A DNA stretch of 55,034 bases from Pseudomonadota bacterium (GTDB taxonomy: Bacteria; Pseudomonadota; Gammaproteobacteria; Xanthomonadales; Ahniellaceae): contig JAKJFE010000002.1 in the NCBI GenBank assembly GCA_022705045.1, positions 1 through 55,034 on the forward strand. The letters run 5' to 3'. Shown here piece by piece: positions 15,110 through 24,394 of this stretch (position 1 is its first letter; every line of letters starts with the position of its first letter). Position numbers and translations under genes: made by a program. The notes under the pieces were generated by a model. It did not search any database. It was not told the origin of the DNA and saw nothing but the letters and a program-made list of their open reading frames with translations.

Positions 15110-18100
15110 ATGGGCTCGAACATGAAACAACACTCCCGTCTCCCCGGTAGCGCCGGCCGTTGTCTCGCACTGTTGTCGCTGCTGCTGCCGATGGCCTCGA
15201 TGGCGCAGGTGATCTACACCTACGATGCCGTGCCGACTTCCACCACGATCAATGACAACGCCTGCACCTCGGTCACCATCAACGTGCCCGACACCTTCAA
15301 TGTCGGCAACGCGCACGTCGCCATCGGAGTCGATGTAACGCATACCTATCGTGGTGATCTGAGGCTGGAAGTCGATCCGCCGGAAGCCGGCGAAGCAAAC
15401 AAGATTTTCTTGGATCGCATCACCGATAACGCCAACGACAACTTCCGCATCATGGTGTCCACCAATGACGACACCACGGCGTCGAGCAACGATGGCAGTA
15501 ACGATTTGGCCGGACAGCCTGTTCGCTATCGCCGCCTAGTGCAGTACACCAACACGGGTGGTGGCGTTGGCCCATTCAACGACACCAACACCAATCACCC
15601 CGTCAACGGCAACTGGGTCATCTCGGTCTGCGATGCAGCGAACAACGACGTGGGCACGTTCAATAGCGTGCGCTTGGTGCTGCGCAATCAGTCCGAAGTC
15701 GCGCCGGCGTCCTGCGGCACCAAGAGCACCTACGCCTGGAGCAGCAACGGCAACAACGTTGCGTTCAGCACCACCGGTGCGATCAACGGCATCACGATGA
15801 CGCAGCCGTCCACGAGCGGGGAAGCCACGGGTGATACCAGCACCGGCTCAAACCCCAGTTTCCGCACCAGTACCGGTCAAACCGGGAATAGTACCGGCGG
15901 CTATTACCGGTTCTACATGAACCTTTCGACATCGGGTAATCCCGAGCCCAACGGCATGGAATGGGCGGTCTTCAACTTCGACGTGCCCGTGCATGGATTG
16001 AGCTTCTCGACGCTGGACACCGACTCGTCCTCAGCTCAGTTCGAGGACTACATGCGTGTCGAGGGCTTTGACGATACCGCCATGACCATTCAGGTGCCGC
16101 GTCAGTCGGTGCTCGCCAACAGTCAGTTGAGCTACGCAGGTGATTGGGTGGAAGGCGACAGTGATGTTGACGACAACAGCACCGATGGCAACGCCACTTG
16201 GACGTTCACCAAGCCGGTTCGGCGCGTGCGCGTCACCTATGCGCAGGGCGATCAGCCGAACAACAATTCCGGCAATCAGCTAGTCGGCATCGGTACTGTC
16301 AGCTTCTGCGGCTTCGATTTCGGCGATGCGCCGGACAGCTACGACACGAACTTCAACGACGGCGGTGCCCGTCATACGCTGGGCAACCGCAACGTGTACA
16401 TGGGCACCATGCCTGATGGCGAAGGCGATGGTATCGGTGACACGAACGCCGACAGCGACGGCGCCGACGAAAACGGTTCGCTGACGCTGCCGACCTATGT
16501 GGGCGGAGGCGGCGGCAACCCGCATTACCAATGCACCTGGTCGGGCGGCACCTATTCGACCGCGCCCGGCGAATACTGCGTCACCGTGAACGTGACCAAC
16601 AATTCCGGCACCGGCGCCCAGCTCGTCGGCTGGCTCGACATGAACGACGACGGCGACTTCCTCGACGCCAACGAACGCAGCCTGCCGCGTCTGGGCGGAT
16701 TCACCACAGCACCTTCGGGCGACACCACCTTCACCACCGCCAACATTCCGAACGGCACGACGAACGTGACGCGTGTGCTGGTGTGGTCCGGCCTGCCCGG
16801 TGCCAACCTGAACAGCGACACCTACCTGCGCCTGCGCATCACCACCGACAGCTCCTTCATGAGCGACTCGTCACCGTCGCCCGTCGGCCTCGCCAGCGAC
16901 GGCGAAGTGGAAGACCATCGCATTCCGGCCAATACCTTGCCCGTCACGCTGTCGTGGGTGCGCTCGCGCATCGTCGAAGGCAAGCTCGACCTGCGCTTCG
17001 GCACCGCCAGCGAAATCGACAACATCGGCTTCACCGTGGAAGAACGCGGTGCCGATGGCCGCTTCGTGCCCGTGGCCGCGTCGTCGATGATCGCGAGCCA
17101 GCGCAACAACACCGCCGAAGCGAGCAGCTACGCCACGCAACTTGCGACGGTGCCTGCGACCGGCAAGTTCTACCTGGTCGATCATTCGAGCAGCGGCGCG
17201 CGCGCCGTACACGGCCCGTTTGAAGTGGGCGCGAACTTCGGCATCGACAGTTCCGCCGAACGCTTCCGCTGGGACGACACCGCGAATGCCATCGCCCAAC
17301 TCAAGGCGCTGGCACGCAGCACGGCCTCGTCGAACGCCGGCAAGCTCTGGGTCGAACAGGCCGGCTTCCATCGTGTGACGGCCACGCAGCTTGCAGCGGC
17401 CGGCGTGCACCTTGAAGGCGTGCCGGTCGAACGGATCGCCGTCACCTTCCGTGGCCAAGGCGTGCCGCGCCGCATCGTTCCGGACAGCGGCAACTTCGGC
17501 GCGAACTCGTACATCGACTTCCTCGCCGGCACGCACGAATCGCTTTACACCAAGGCGTTCCCGTACCTGGTGCGCGGCGACGCGATCGGCGTCGTCGCCA
17601 TCGACCGCAACAACTGGGTGGCCGATACCGAAACCTCGGCCTGGTACTGGGCGGAATCGCGCTACGCGCCGGACAACAAGTACAACCATTCCTCGCCGAC
17701 GGGCGACCCGTGGCATGCCGACGAACTGCTCGCCTACGCGAACCAGCCAGTGAGCCGTTCGGTGTCGCTGCCGGTATCGGCGGTCGCGACCGATGTCGGC
17801 GACATCGCCGAACTGCAAGCCGACCTGATCGGTCTGACCAACTTCGACGGCGGCGAAGCCGATCACCATGCGCTGCTGCAAATCGACGGCCAGACCGTGG
17901 CCGACGAGCGCTTCGACGGCAGCGTTGGGCACAGCGTGCGCCTGCGTCTGCCGCTGTTCGGTGCCGGCCAGCTCGACGTCGGCGTGGTGCTGCCGGGCGA
18001 CACCGGCTTCGAGTTCGACATGGCCTACATCGACCGCATCAACCTGCGCTATCCGCGCCTGCCGGTCGCGGACGGCGAGCGTCTGTTCATCGACGCACTG

Positions 18101-19435
18101 CAAAGCGGCCATGCGTTCTTCGTCGAAGGCGCGGGCGACGGCGACATCCTGCACAGCTTCCTGTCCGGCTTTGAAGGCCCGGACAGCGTGGCCGGATTCC
18201 GCGTCGATGGACTGGCCGACGGCGAAATCGTCGCCTATGTCGGTCGCGGCGACGACTGGCAGTGGATCGCCCATTCCGTGCAGGCCACGGGCGGTACGGC
18301 CCTGCTGCCGTCCGACACCGGTTCCTCGTACTGGGTGTCGAACGTGTCGGGCCTGCGCGCGCCGCAGATCGAACCGCTGGAATCGGCTGCGCCGCTGATT
18401 GCCGGTCAGGCCGACTACCTGATCATCAGCCCGACGCTGTTCCTCGACGAACTGCAACCACTGGTCGGCTTGCAGCAGTCGCGCGGGCTGAACGTGCGCG
18501 TGGTTGACCTGCAACAGATCTACGACCAGTTCAACGACTCGGTGCCGGAAGCGGCGGCGATCCAGCGCTTCCTCGATGCGGCGGTGCCGGCCATGGGCGT
18601 CGAGTACGTGCTGCTGGTCGGCGGCGACACCTACGACTACAAGAACAACCTCGGCACCGGTTCGATCTCGCTGGTCCCGACGCAGTACACGAAGCTTGGC
18701 GATGTCATCACCTTCGCGCCGGTCGATGCGTTCTATGCCGATGCCGATCGCGATGGTGCGCCGGAGTTCGCGCTGGGTCGTTTGCCGGTGCGTTCCATCG
18801 CCGAATTGCAGGCGCTGACGGCGAAGCTCGTGGCGGTGAACGGCAGCGTGCCGGATCGCAAGCTGATGCTGGTGGCACAGGCGGCGGACGGCGAGGAAGA
18901 CTTCGCCGGCATCAGCGATGCCTTCGCCGCGCAGTTGCCGAATACCTGGGCAACCAGCCGTGCCTATGCCGACGATCTGGGCACGGCCGGTGCGCGCTCT
19001 GCGCTGCTGGGCGCGCTGAACGGCAACGTGCAGATGGTGAGCTACGTCGGCCACTCGGCGGCCTTGCAGTGGGGTTCCAATGCGATCCTGAGCGCGACCG
19101 ATATCGCTTCCACCACCGGTACGCCGGTCGATCTGGTCGTGCAGTGGGGTTGCTGGAACAGCTACTTCGTGTCGCCGAACGCGAACTCGCTGGCGCACAA
19201 GTTCCTGAACACGGCGGGCCACGGCGCGGCCGGCGTCATCGGCGTGAGCAGCCTCACCGAACTGTCCGCACATGAAGCGCTCGGTTCGGCGCTGTATCCG
19301 GAACTGTCGGTCGGCACGCGCATCGGCGACGCCCTGCGCCTGGCGAAGATGCAGTTGGCGACCGAAGGCACGACGCACGCCGACATCCTGAACGCGGCCA
19401 CCCTGCTCGGCGACCCGGCACAACCGGTTCGCTGA
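15110..19435 (+). CDS. Secreted C25 (gingipain-type) cysteine protease with P-domain and GEVED domain
   Basis: 1441 residues from ATG 15110 (GGGGG 9 bases upstream; ATG 15122 is an alternative). A signal peptide ends near residue 33 (MASMAQ). Domains in order: a proprotein-convertase P/Homo-B-like domain (about 35-195), a central beta-rich region, a GEVED domain (about 463-607; GWLDMNDDGDFLDANE and SDGEVEDHRI), a region of unknown fold, and a C-terminal C25 peptidase domain. Catalytic pair: His1315 in YVGHS and Cys1348 in WGCWNSYF, spaced 33 residues as in gingipains. It ends just after the catalytic domain, with no type IX secretion tail. Probably secreted by type II secretion. A strong terminator follows. 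Confidence 0.88.
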   Translation: MGSNMKQHSRLPGSAGRCLALLSLLLPMASMAQVIYTYDAVPTSTTINDNACTSVTINVPDTFNVGNAHVAIGVDVTHTYRGDLRLEVDPPEAGEANKIFLDRITDNANDNFRIMVSTNDDTTASSNDGSNDLAGQPVRYRRLVQYTNTGGGVGPFNDTNTNHPVNGNWVISVCDAANNDVGTFNSVRLVLRNQSEVAPASCGTKSTYAWSSNGNNVAFSTTGAINGITMTQPSTSGEATGDTSTGSNPSFRTSTGQTGNSTGGYYRFYMNLSTSGNPEPNGMEWAVFNFDVPVHGLSFSTLDTDSSSAQFEDYMRVEGFDDTAMTIQVPRQSVLANSQLSYAGDWVEGDSDVDDNSTDGNATWTFTKPVRRVRVTYAQGDQPNNNSGNQLVGIGTVSFCGFDFGDAPDSYDTNFNDGGARHTLGNRNVYMGTMPDGEGDGIGDTNADSDGADENGSLTLPTYVGGGGGNPHYQCTWSGGTYSTAPGEYCVTVNVTNNSGTGAQLVGWLDMNDDGDFLDANERSLPRLGGFTTAPSGDTTFTTANIPNGTTNVTRVLVWSGLPGANLNSDTYLRLRITTDSSFMSDSSPSPVGLASDGEVEDHRIPANTLPVTLSWVRSRIVEGKLDLRFGTASEIDNIGFTVEERGADGRFVPVAASSMIASQRNNTAEASSYATQLATVPATGKFYLVDHSSSGARAVHGPFEVGANFGIDSSAERFRWDDTANAIAQLKALARSTASSNAGKLWVEQAGFHRVTATQLAAAGVHLEGVPVERIAVTFRGQGVPRRIVPDSGNFGANSYIDFLAGTHESLYTKAFPYLVRGDAIGVVAIDRNNWVADTETSAWYWAESRYAPDNKYNHSSPTGDPWHADELLAYANQPVSRSVSLPVSAVATDVGDIAELQADLIGLTNFDGGEADHHALLQIDGQTVADERFDGSVGHSVRLRLPLFGAGQLDVGVVLPGDTGFEFDMAYIDRINLRYPRLPVADGERLFIDALQSGHAFFVEGAGDGDILHSFLSGFEGPDSVAGFRVDGLADGEIVAYVGRGDDWQWIAHSVQATGGTALLPSDTGSSYWVSNVSGLRAPQIEPLESAAPLIAGQADYLIISPTLFLDELQPLVGLQQSRGLNVRVVDLQQIYDQFNDSVPEAAAIQRFLDAAVPAMGVEYVLLVGGDTYDYKNNLGTGSISLVPTQYTKLGDVITFAPVDAFYADADRDGAPEFALGRLPVRSIAELQALTAKLVAVNGSVPDRKLMLVAQAADGEEDFAGISDAFAAQLPNTWATSRAYADDLGTAGARSALLGALNGNVQMVSYVGHSAALQWGSNAILSATDIASTTGTPVDLVVQWGCWNSYFVSPNANSLAHKFLNTAGHGAAGVIGVSSLTELSAHEALGSALYPELSVGTRIGDALRLAKMQLATEGTTHADILNAATLLGDPAQPVR

Positions 19436-19453
19436 GTCCGGCGCAACAAACAG

Positions 19454-19484
19454 AAAGGCCGCGTCGGCAACGGCGCGGCCTTTT
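19454..19484 (+). terminator. Rho-independent terminator of the C25 protease gene
   Basis: Stem AAAGGCCGCG / CGCGGCCTTT of 10 bp around a 10-base loop, followed by TTTT(GCTTGCTTC). It also has an A-rich left flank, so it may act on the convergent ETF-QO gene too. Confidence 0.88.
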
Positions 19485-19501
19485 GCTTGCTTCGTCGTCG
19501 A

Positions 19502-21100
19502 TCAGAGATTCTGGTAGTTCGGCCCCGCGCCGCCTTCCGGCGTCACCCAGGTGATGATCTGGTAGGGGTCCTTGATGTCGCAGGTCTTGCAGTGCACGCA
19601 GTTCGCGGCATTGATCTGCAGGCGCTTTCCGGCCTCGTCCTGAACCATCTCGTAGACGCCGGCCGGGCAGAACTTCGTGCACGGATTGCCGAATTCTTCC
19701 GCGCACTTCGTGATGCAGACATTGGTATCGGCGACGTGCAGGTGGACGGGCTGGTCCTCGTCGTGCTCGGTGGCGGCGAAGTAGACCGAGGCCAGGCGAT
19801 CGCGCGGCGGCAGAGAACGATCAACCCAGTGCCGGTCGATGTCGCCGATTTCGTTGACGCGCTTCAGTTGCGCGTGGTCGGCATGGTTGCGCAGCGTCCA
19901 CGGCGAATGACCCGCGGTGACGGTCTCCCAGCCGGCATTGATCATGCCCATCCACAACCCGCCGTGGAAACCGGGCTTGATGTTGCGCACCTTCTTCAAT
20001 TCGCTGACCACTGGCGACGCCCGCAGTGCGGCGTCGAAGCCGACCACGCTGTTGGTGCGCGCGATGTGTTCGGCGGCGATGATGCCGCCGCGCATGGCCT
20101 GATGGGTGCCCTTGATCTTCGGCACGTTCAGGGTGCCGGCGGTGTCGCCGATCAGGATCGCACCCGGCATCTCGACCTGGGGCAGCGACTGGAAGCCGCC
20201 CGCCGAGATCGCACGCGCGCCGCCCGAGAGGATCGTGCCGCCTTCCAGCATCGGGCGGATCAGCGGATGGTGCTTGAGCTGCTGGAACAGCTCGAACGGC
20301 ATCAGCTTCGGGTCCTGGTAGTCGAGGCCGCAGACGTAGCCGATGGCGATGCGGTCCTGGTCCAGGTGATAGATGAAGCTGCCGCCGTAGGTGGCGTTGT
20401 CCGAGGGCCAGCCAAAGGTGTGGATGACGCGGCCCGGCGTTACTCGGCCCGCGGGCACCTGCCACAGTTCCTTCATTCCGACCGAGTAGGTCTGCGGGTC
20501 GCAGTACTTGTCGAGTTCGTAGCGCTTGATCAGCTGCTTGCTGATGTGGCCGCGCACGCCCTCGGCGAACACGGTGATCGGCGCGTGGATGTCGATGCCT
20601 TGCGTGTAGCTCGGCTTGTGCGATCCGTCCTTGGCCACGCCCATGTCGCCGATGCGTACGCCGCAGACTGCGCCCTTGTCGTCGAACACCGGCTCGCTGG
20701 CCGCGAAGCCGGGGAAGATCTCCACGCCCAGCGCTTCCGCCTGCGGCGCCAGCCACGCACACAACGCGCCGAGCGAGACGATGACGTTGCCGTGGTTGTT
20801 CATCTGCGGCGGCAGCGGCAGCTTCCACTGCTTCTTCTGGCCGAGCAGATAGAACTCGTCCGAGGCCACGTCGACGCAGATCGGCGGCGGCGACTTGCGC
20901 CAGTCCGGCAGCAATTGGTCGAGCGGGCCGGTTTCGATCACCGCGCCCGAGAGGATATGGGCGCCGACGGTCGATGCCTTCTCGATCACGCAGACGCTGG
21001 TTTCGGGTTTCAGCTGCTTCAGCCGGATCGCGAACGCGAGCCCGGCCGGACCGGCGCCGACGACGCAGACGTCGTATTGCATAATTTCGCGTTCGCTCAT
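19502..21100 (-). CDS. Electron transfer flavoprotein-ubiquinone oxidoreductase
   Basis: 532 residues from ATG 21100 (MSEREIMQYDVCVVGAGPAG); the FAD dinucleotide motif GAGPAG is at about residues 15-20. Further family features are the IEKASTVGAHILSGAV segment, GDTAGTLNVPKIKGTHQAM (second FAD contact, near residue 320) and a C-terminal 4Fe-4S module with CTKFCPAGVYE and CVHCKTCDIKDP. The protein is a monotopic membrane enzyme that passes electrons from reduced ETF to ubiquinone. It is unlinked from etfBA, which lies 12 kb away in this window. It is divergent from the lasso cyclase gene, with 83 bases between the starts. Confidence 0.96.
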   Translation of the reverse strand: MSEREIMQYDVCVVGAGPAGLAFAIRLKQLKPETSVCVIEKASTVGAHILSGAVIETGPLDQLLPDWRKSPPPICVDVASDEFYLLGQKKQWKLPLPPQMNNHGNVIVSLGALCAWLAPQAEALGVEIFPGFAASEPVFDDKGAVCGVRIGDMGVAKDGSHKPSYTQGIDIHAPITVFAEGVRGHISKQLIKRYELDKYCDPQTYSVGMKELWQVPAGRVTPGRVIHTFGWPSDNATYGGSFIYHLDQDRIAIGYVCGLDYQDPKLMPFELFQQLKHHPLIRPMLEGGTILSGGARAISAGGFQSLPQVEMPGAILIGDTAGTLNVPKIKGTHQAMRGGIIAAEHIARTNSVVGFDAALRASPVVSELKKVRNIKPGFHGGLWMGMINAGWETVTAGHSPWTLRNHADHAQLKRVNEIGDIDRHWVDRSLPPRDRLASVYFAATEHDEDQPVHLHVADTNVCITKCAEEFGNPCTKFCPAGVYEMVQDEAGKRLQINAANCVHCKTCDIKDPYQIITWVTPEGGAGPNYQNL

Positions 21101-21183
21101 GGCACCGTCCTGTTCCGCAAAGGTCGGCATTATCCCGGTCGGAACGGTCGCGGGGCAATGAAGCACGCCGCTATGCTCGGACC

Positions 21184-22980
21184 ATGACTGCCGTGCTTGG
21201 CGTCGTCGCGTTGGCCGGCGTGGCGACCGTGTCCGATGAGGCCATGGCTGCGGGTATCCGTTCGCTCGGCGGTTTCGCACCGTTCGGTGCGGACGAGTTG
21301 CGGATACCTGCCGCGCGATGGTGGGTGGCGCGGTCGTTTCATGGCACCGGTGTCGCCGAATGGCGTGGATGCGTGCTGGCACTGGATGGCCGCCTGCGTG
21401 ATGGTGCCGCGTTTCGTCGGCGTCACCGTATCGACGACGGCTGCGGCGATGCCGAAGCCCTCCTGCGCGCCTACGCCGATCGCGACGTGCATCTGTTCGA
21501 CGACCTCGACGCCGACCTCGCGCTGGTGCTGCTCGATCCGGCACGGCGTCGCGTCGTGCTGTACCGCGACCCGCTCGGCGAGCGCGGCCTGCGTTACGTG
21601 CGCGAGGGCGACCGCCTGTTCGTGTCGAGCCGCGGCAGTGCGCTGCTGGCGCTGCGCGGCGAACGCCTGCAACCGGACGACACGGCGATGGCGCATTTCT
21701 TCGCCCTGCGCGCGCCGCCGGACGACGTGGCGTGGATGCACGGCGTGCGCGAATTGCCGGCCGGCGGCCTGCTGATCATCGACGATGGTCGCGAGCGGCA
21801 AACGCGCATTGTGCCCGCGCTGCCGTCGTCGCCGTTGCGCTTTCGCAGCGACGACGCGGCGGCAGACGCCTGGCGCGATACGGTTGCGCAGGCAGTGGCC
21901 CGTGCCGGTGCCGACGCCGCGACATCGGCGCTGATGCTGAGCGGCGGCATCGACTCCACCTTGCTCGCCTCCTGTCTCGATCCGGCGCGTTCGCTGGCGG
22001 TGAGCTGGGCGGTGCCGCATCTGCCCGATTGCGACGAATCGGCCTTGGCCGCCGCGACGGCTGCACAACTGCGGTTGCGTCATGTGCGCGCGCCGGACGG
22101 AAGCCACGAACCGCTCTCCGATCTGCCGAGCTGGCCGATGGAAGACGAGGCACCGCTGGCGAATCCGTATCGTCGCCTCAATCAGGCGCTGTTCGCCGCG
22201 GCACGTGCCGAAGGCGCCACGGTGCTGCTGTCGGGCAATTTCGGCGATCACATCTATGCCGATGGCCGCGACTGGCCGGCCTCGTTCGTGCGCGAACGCG
22301 GCATGCTTGCCTTCGTCGCCGAGTTGGTTGTCCAGACGGCCCGTCAGCGGTTCGCGCTGCGGCATGACCCGGGCGTGCGCGGCCTGCTGTCGTGGCTGCG
22401 CCCGAGTCGCACATGGGTGCCGGACTGGTTGACGGATACCGCAAGGGACCGCTTGCCGGACACCGCCGAACGGCGCGGCTGGCCGCGGCGGGTCGAGGAA
22501 GCCTTCGGACGCGCCAGCGCGCAGGACGCCGAACTGGCGCGCCGCTACGCGAACGCGCATGGTCTGGAACTGCGTTTTCCGTATCGCGACCCGGCGCTGT
22601 TGGCGTTCGTTCTCGGTCTGCCTGCGCACTATTCGGATTCGGCGCGCGGGCCGAAATGGTTGAGTCGGCAGGTGTTGTCCGGGCGCGTGCCGGAGTCGGT
22701 TCGCCTGCGCCCCAAGCTCGGCAGCCTGACGCCGCTGTTCCAGTGGGGTGTGCTCGATCGTCATCGCGCCGAGGTCGAACGCCTGCTGCTGGATGCCGAT
22801 GCGCGATGGCCGCGCTACATCGATCGCGATGCGTTGATGCGGGCACTCGCAAGCCCCGAATCGGACGCGCAATTGCTGCCGATCTGGCTGGCGATCTCGT
22901 TCGAGCTGTGGTGGCGGGCGCATTGGGCAGCAGGGCCGGCCGTGTTAGCATCCCGCCAGCTTTCTTCCGAAAACAGGTAG
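21184..22980 (+). CDS. Asparagine-synthetase-like lasso peptide cyclase (C protein)
   Basis: 598 residues, the usual size of lasso macrolactam synthetases. The N-terminal Ntn-type glutaminase-like domain (about 1-190) lacks the Cys2 nucleophile of true asparagine synthetases, as expected for lasso cyclases that use no glutamine. The C-terminal synthetase domain has the PP-loop LSGGIDSTLLAS with SGGIDS at residues 253-258, VLLSGNFGDHIYADG, and LELRFPYRDPALLAFVLGLP. It would activate an Asp/Glu side chain of the core as an AMP ester and close the ring onto the N-terminal amine. It starts the locus: the precursor gene follows after 4 bases. A TATGCT box ends 6 bases before the ATG without a clear -35. 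Confidence 0.85.
   Translation: MTAVLGVVALAGVATVSDEAMAAGIRSLGGFAPFGADELRIPAARWWVARSFHGTGVAEWRGCVLALDGRLRDGAAFRRRHRIDDGCGDAEALLRAYADRDVHLFDDLDADLALVLLDPARRRVVLYRDPLGERGLRYVREGDRLFVSSRGSALLALRGERLQPDDTAMAHFFALRAPPDDVAWMHGVRELPAGGLLIIDDGRERQTRIVPALPSSPLRFRSDDAAADAWRDTVAQAVARAGADAATSALMLSGGIDSTLLASCLDPARSLAVSWAVPHLPDCDESALAAATAAQLRLRHVRAPDGSHEPLSDLPSWPMEDEAPLANPYRRLNQALFAAARAEGATVLLSGNFGDHIYADGRDWPASFVRERGMLAFVAELVVQTARQRFALRHDPGVRGLLSWLRPSRTWVPDWLTDTARDRLPDTAERRGWPRRVEEAFGRASAQDAELARRYANAHGLELRFPYRDPALLAFVLGLPAHYSDSARGPKWLSRQVLSGRVPESVRLRPKLGSLTPLFQWGVLDRHRAEVERLLLDADARWPRYIDRDALMRALASPESDAQLLPIWLAISFELWWRAHWAAGPAVLASRQLSSENR
22923..22951 (+). promoter_or_regulatory. Predicted sigma-70-type promoter for the lasso precursor gene
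   Basis: TTGGGC at 22923-22928, a 17-base spacer and TAGCAT at 22946-22951, inside the 3' end of the cyclase gene and 33 bases before the precursor ATG. An internal promoter would allow more precursor than enzyme, a common need in RiPP loci. Prediction only. Confidence 0.35.
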
Positions 22981-22984
22981 TGCC

Positions 22985-23176
22985 ATGCCCGGTCATGTCG
23001 AACACATCGTTGAACCTGCGGATACCGATGCGCGTGCGAGCTATGTCGCTCCCGAGTTGCGCGATCTGGGCGATGTGCGTGACCTGACGCTCGGCGCATC
23101 ACCGGGAACCGGCGATTCGGGCGGTTCGGGTACGCATCGGGCAATGAACCGTCCGGGACAGGGGCAGCGCACCTGA
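22985..23176 (+). CDS. Lasso-type RiPP precursor peptide (A peptide)
   Basis: 63 residues. The leader has the lasso recognition pattern: Tyr20-x2-Pro23-x-Leu25 (YVAPELRDLG), Gly29, then DLTL with Thr35 at the -2 position relative to the predicted cut after Leu36. The predicted core is 27 residues (37-63). It begins GASPGTGD, so Gly1 and Asp8 can form an 8-residue macrolactam ring; the tail reads SGGSGTHRAMNRP then GQGQRT. The C-terminal residue is Thr, a possible target of the kinase encoded next. It lies 4 bases after the cyclase stop. The core is unusually Gly/Ser-rich; His15, Arg16, Met18 or Arg20 could act as plugs. The leader motif is seen directly; the modified product is inferred. Confidence 0.82.
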   Translation: MPGHVEHIVEPADTDARASYVAPELRDLGDVRDLTLGASPGTGDSGGSGTHRAMNRPGQGQRT

Positions 23177-23187
23177 TATCCATCGGG

Positions 23188-24075
23188 TTGGGGGATGGGG
23201 TGTGCGCACGGACTGACCTCGTCCTTGCCGTCGCCGGGCAAATCGAAGCGTGTTACGACACCCGTATCGCCGGTGTGCGCGTGTTTTGCAGCGAAGCGAT
23301 TGACGGATTCGGGCGGGCTGATGAATCGGCCGTCGTCGCGGCAGCGGATGCGCCGACGAGTTGGCAGGACGAGCTGACGACGCAAGGCTTTCTCGTCGGC
23401 GAATTGCGGCGTGTCGATGTCCGATCGTCGGGGCGACGGCGACGACTGGTGTTCTCCGGTCTGGGCGGTCTGGAGGTCGATGCCGATCGGCGCGTGGTTG
23501 TCGTCGATGCCGATGTGCCGTCCGCCGCACGTCCGGAAGTGATGCTCGGACCCGGACTGCTGCTGCTGCTGGCGATGGACGGCGTGCTCGCATTGCATGC
23601 TTCGGCGATTGCCCATGGCGGACGCACGATCCTGTTCTGCGGTGTTTCCGGCAGCGGCAAGTCTAGCATTGCGCGCCTGGCGGCGGCTTGCGGTGCGGAA
23701 ACGCTGGTGGACGACATCGCGCCCTGCCGGATCGCGCCGACGCCGCAGTTGCTGCCGCGCTTTCCGCAACTGAAGTGGGCACAGCCGCTGTCGGGCGCCG
23801 ATCGCGCCATCGGCATCGATCAAATCGTGTTCGTCGAGCGCGGTACCGCCGCCTTGGGTGTGCAGCCATTGTCTGCGGCCGAGACGCGTTTGCGGCTGAT
23901 CCGGCACTCGGTGGCGGCGCGCCTGTTTCCGCGTGCGCTGCTGCGCTGGCATCTCGATGCCGTCACCGCATTCACGCGCGGCGTTCCGGCGCTGCGCATG
24001 TCGTGGCCGGAGTGTGCGGAAGCGGCGATTCCCGGGCAGGTTGCGGCCGCGCTGGCCAGATTGTCGGCGTGGTGA
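23188..24075 (+). CDS. HPr-kinase-like protein of the lasso locus (putative peptide kinase)
   Basis: 295 residues from TTG 23188; GTG 23200 is an equally good start after GGGGGATGGG. The C-terminal half is the HPr kinase/PEP-carboxykinase-like fold: HASAIAHGGRTILFCG, Walker A GVSGSGKSS at residues 152-160 and TLVDDIAPCR near residue 173. The N-terminal half is divergent. In paeninodin-type lasso clusters a related kinase phosphorylates the C-terminal Ser of the precursor; here the precursor ends in Thr. A different role, such as regulation, cannot be excluded. It starts 11 bases after the precursor stop and is followed by the PqqD-like gene. Confidence 0.8.
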   Translation: MGDGVCARTDLVLAVAGQIEACYDTRIAGVRVFCSEAIDGFGRADESAVVAAADAPTSWQDELTTQGFLVGELRRVDVRSSGRRRRLVFSGLGGLEVDADRRVVVVDADVPSAARPEVMLGPGLLLLLAMDGVLALHASAIAHGGRTILFCGVSGSGKSSIARLAAACGAETLVDDIAPCRIAPTPQLLPRFPQLKWAQPLSGADRAIGIDQIVFVERGTAALGVQPLSAAETRLRLIRHSVAARLFPRALLRWHLDAVTAFTRGVPALRMSWPECAEAAIPGQVAAALARLSAW

Positions 24076-24112
24076 CTTGCGGCGGGCATCGGCTTCAGGG
24101 ACAGTCGCGCCG

Positions 24113-24394
24113 ATGAATCGCCACACCACTTACCTGCTCGCGCCGCATGTGCTGGCCCAGTTCGACCTGGACGAGGCGGTCCTGCTCGACGAGGCACTCG
24201 GTCGCTACTTCGCCGCCAATCCGGTCGCCAGCCTGATTCTTCGCGCATGCCGGAACGGTGCCCGCCGTGACGAGCTGCTGGCCGACGTGGTCGCGACGCA
24301 TCGCGTCGAAGCGGATCGGGCCGGTGCGGACCTCGATCGCTTTCTCGCCGATCTGGTCGCGCGGGGCCTGTTGCGGACCTCGGTCGCGACATGA
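24113..24394 (+). CDS. PqqD-like RiPP recognition element protein (lasso B1)
   Basis: 93 residues from ATG 24113. The PqqD fold is recognised from LLAPHVLAQFDLDEAVLLDE, the ALGRYFAANPVASLILRAC segment and a C-terminal helix with DRFLADLVARGLL. Such proteins bind the leader (here the YxxPxL motif) and deliver the precursor to the peptidase and cyclase. It is a stand-alone B1; the transglutaminase-like B2 peptidase normally encoded next is missing. Its stop overlaps the start of the ThrE-type exporter by 4 bases (ATGA), so those two genes are translationally coupled. Confidence 0.85.
   Translation: MNRHTTYLLAPHVLAQFDLDEAVLLDEALGRYFAANPVASLILRACRNGARRDELLADVVATHRVEADRAGADLDRFLADLVARGLLRTSVAT

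Noticed and set aside
16871..19423. An 850-codon open frame antisense to the C25 protease
   Set aside because: The plus strand has signal peptide, GEVED and catalytic motifs; the antisense product is compositionally typical of a shadow frame.
23188..23200. ATG at 23195 as start of the HPr-kinase-like gene
   Set aside because: It is in a different frame from the Walker A motif; the in-frame choices are TTG 23188 or GTG 23200.
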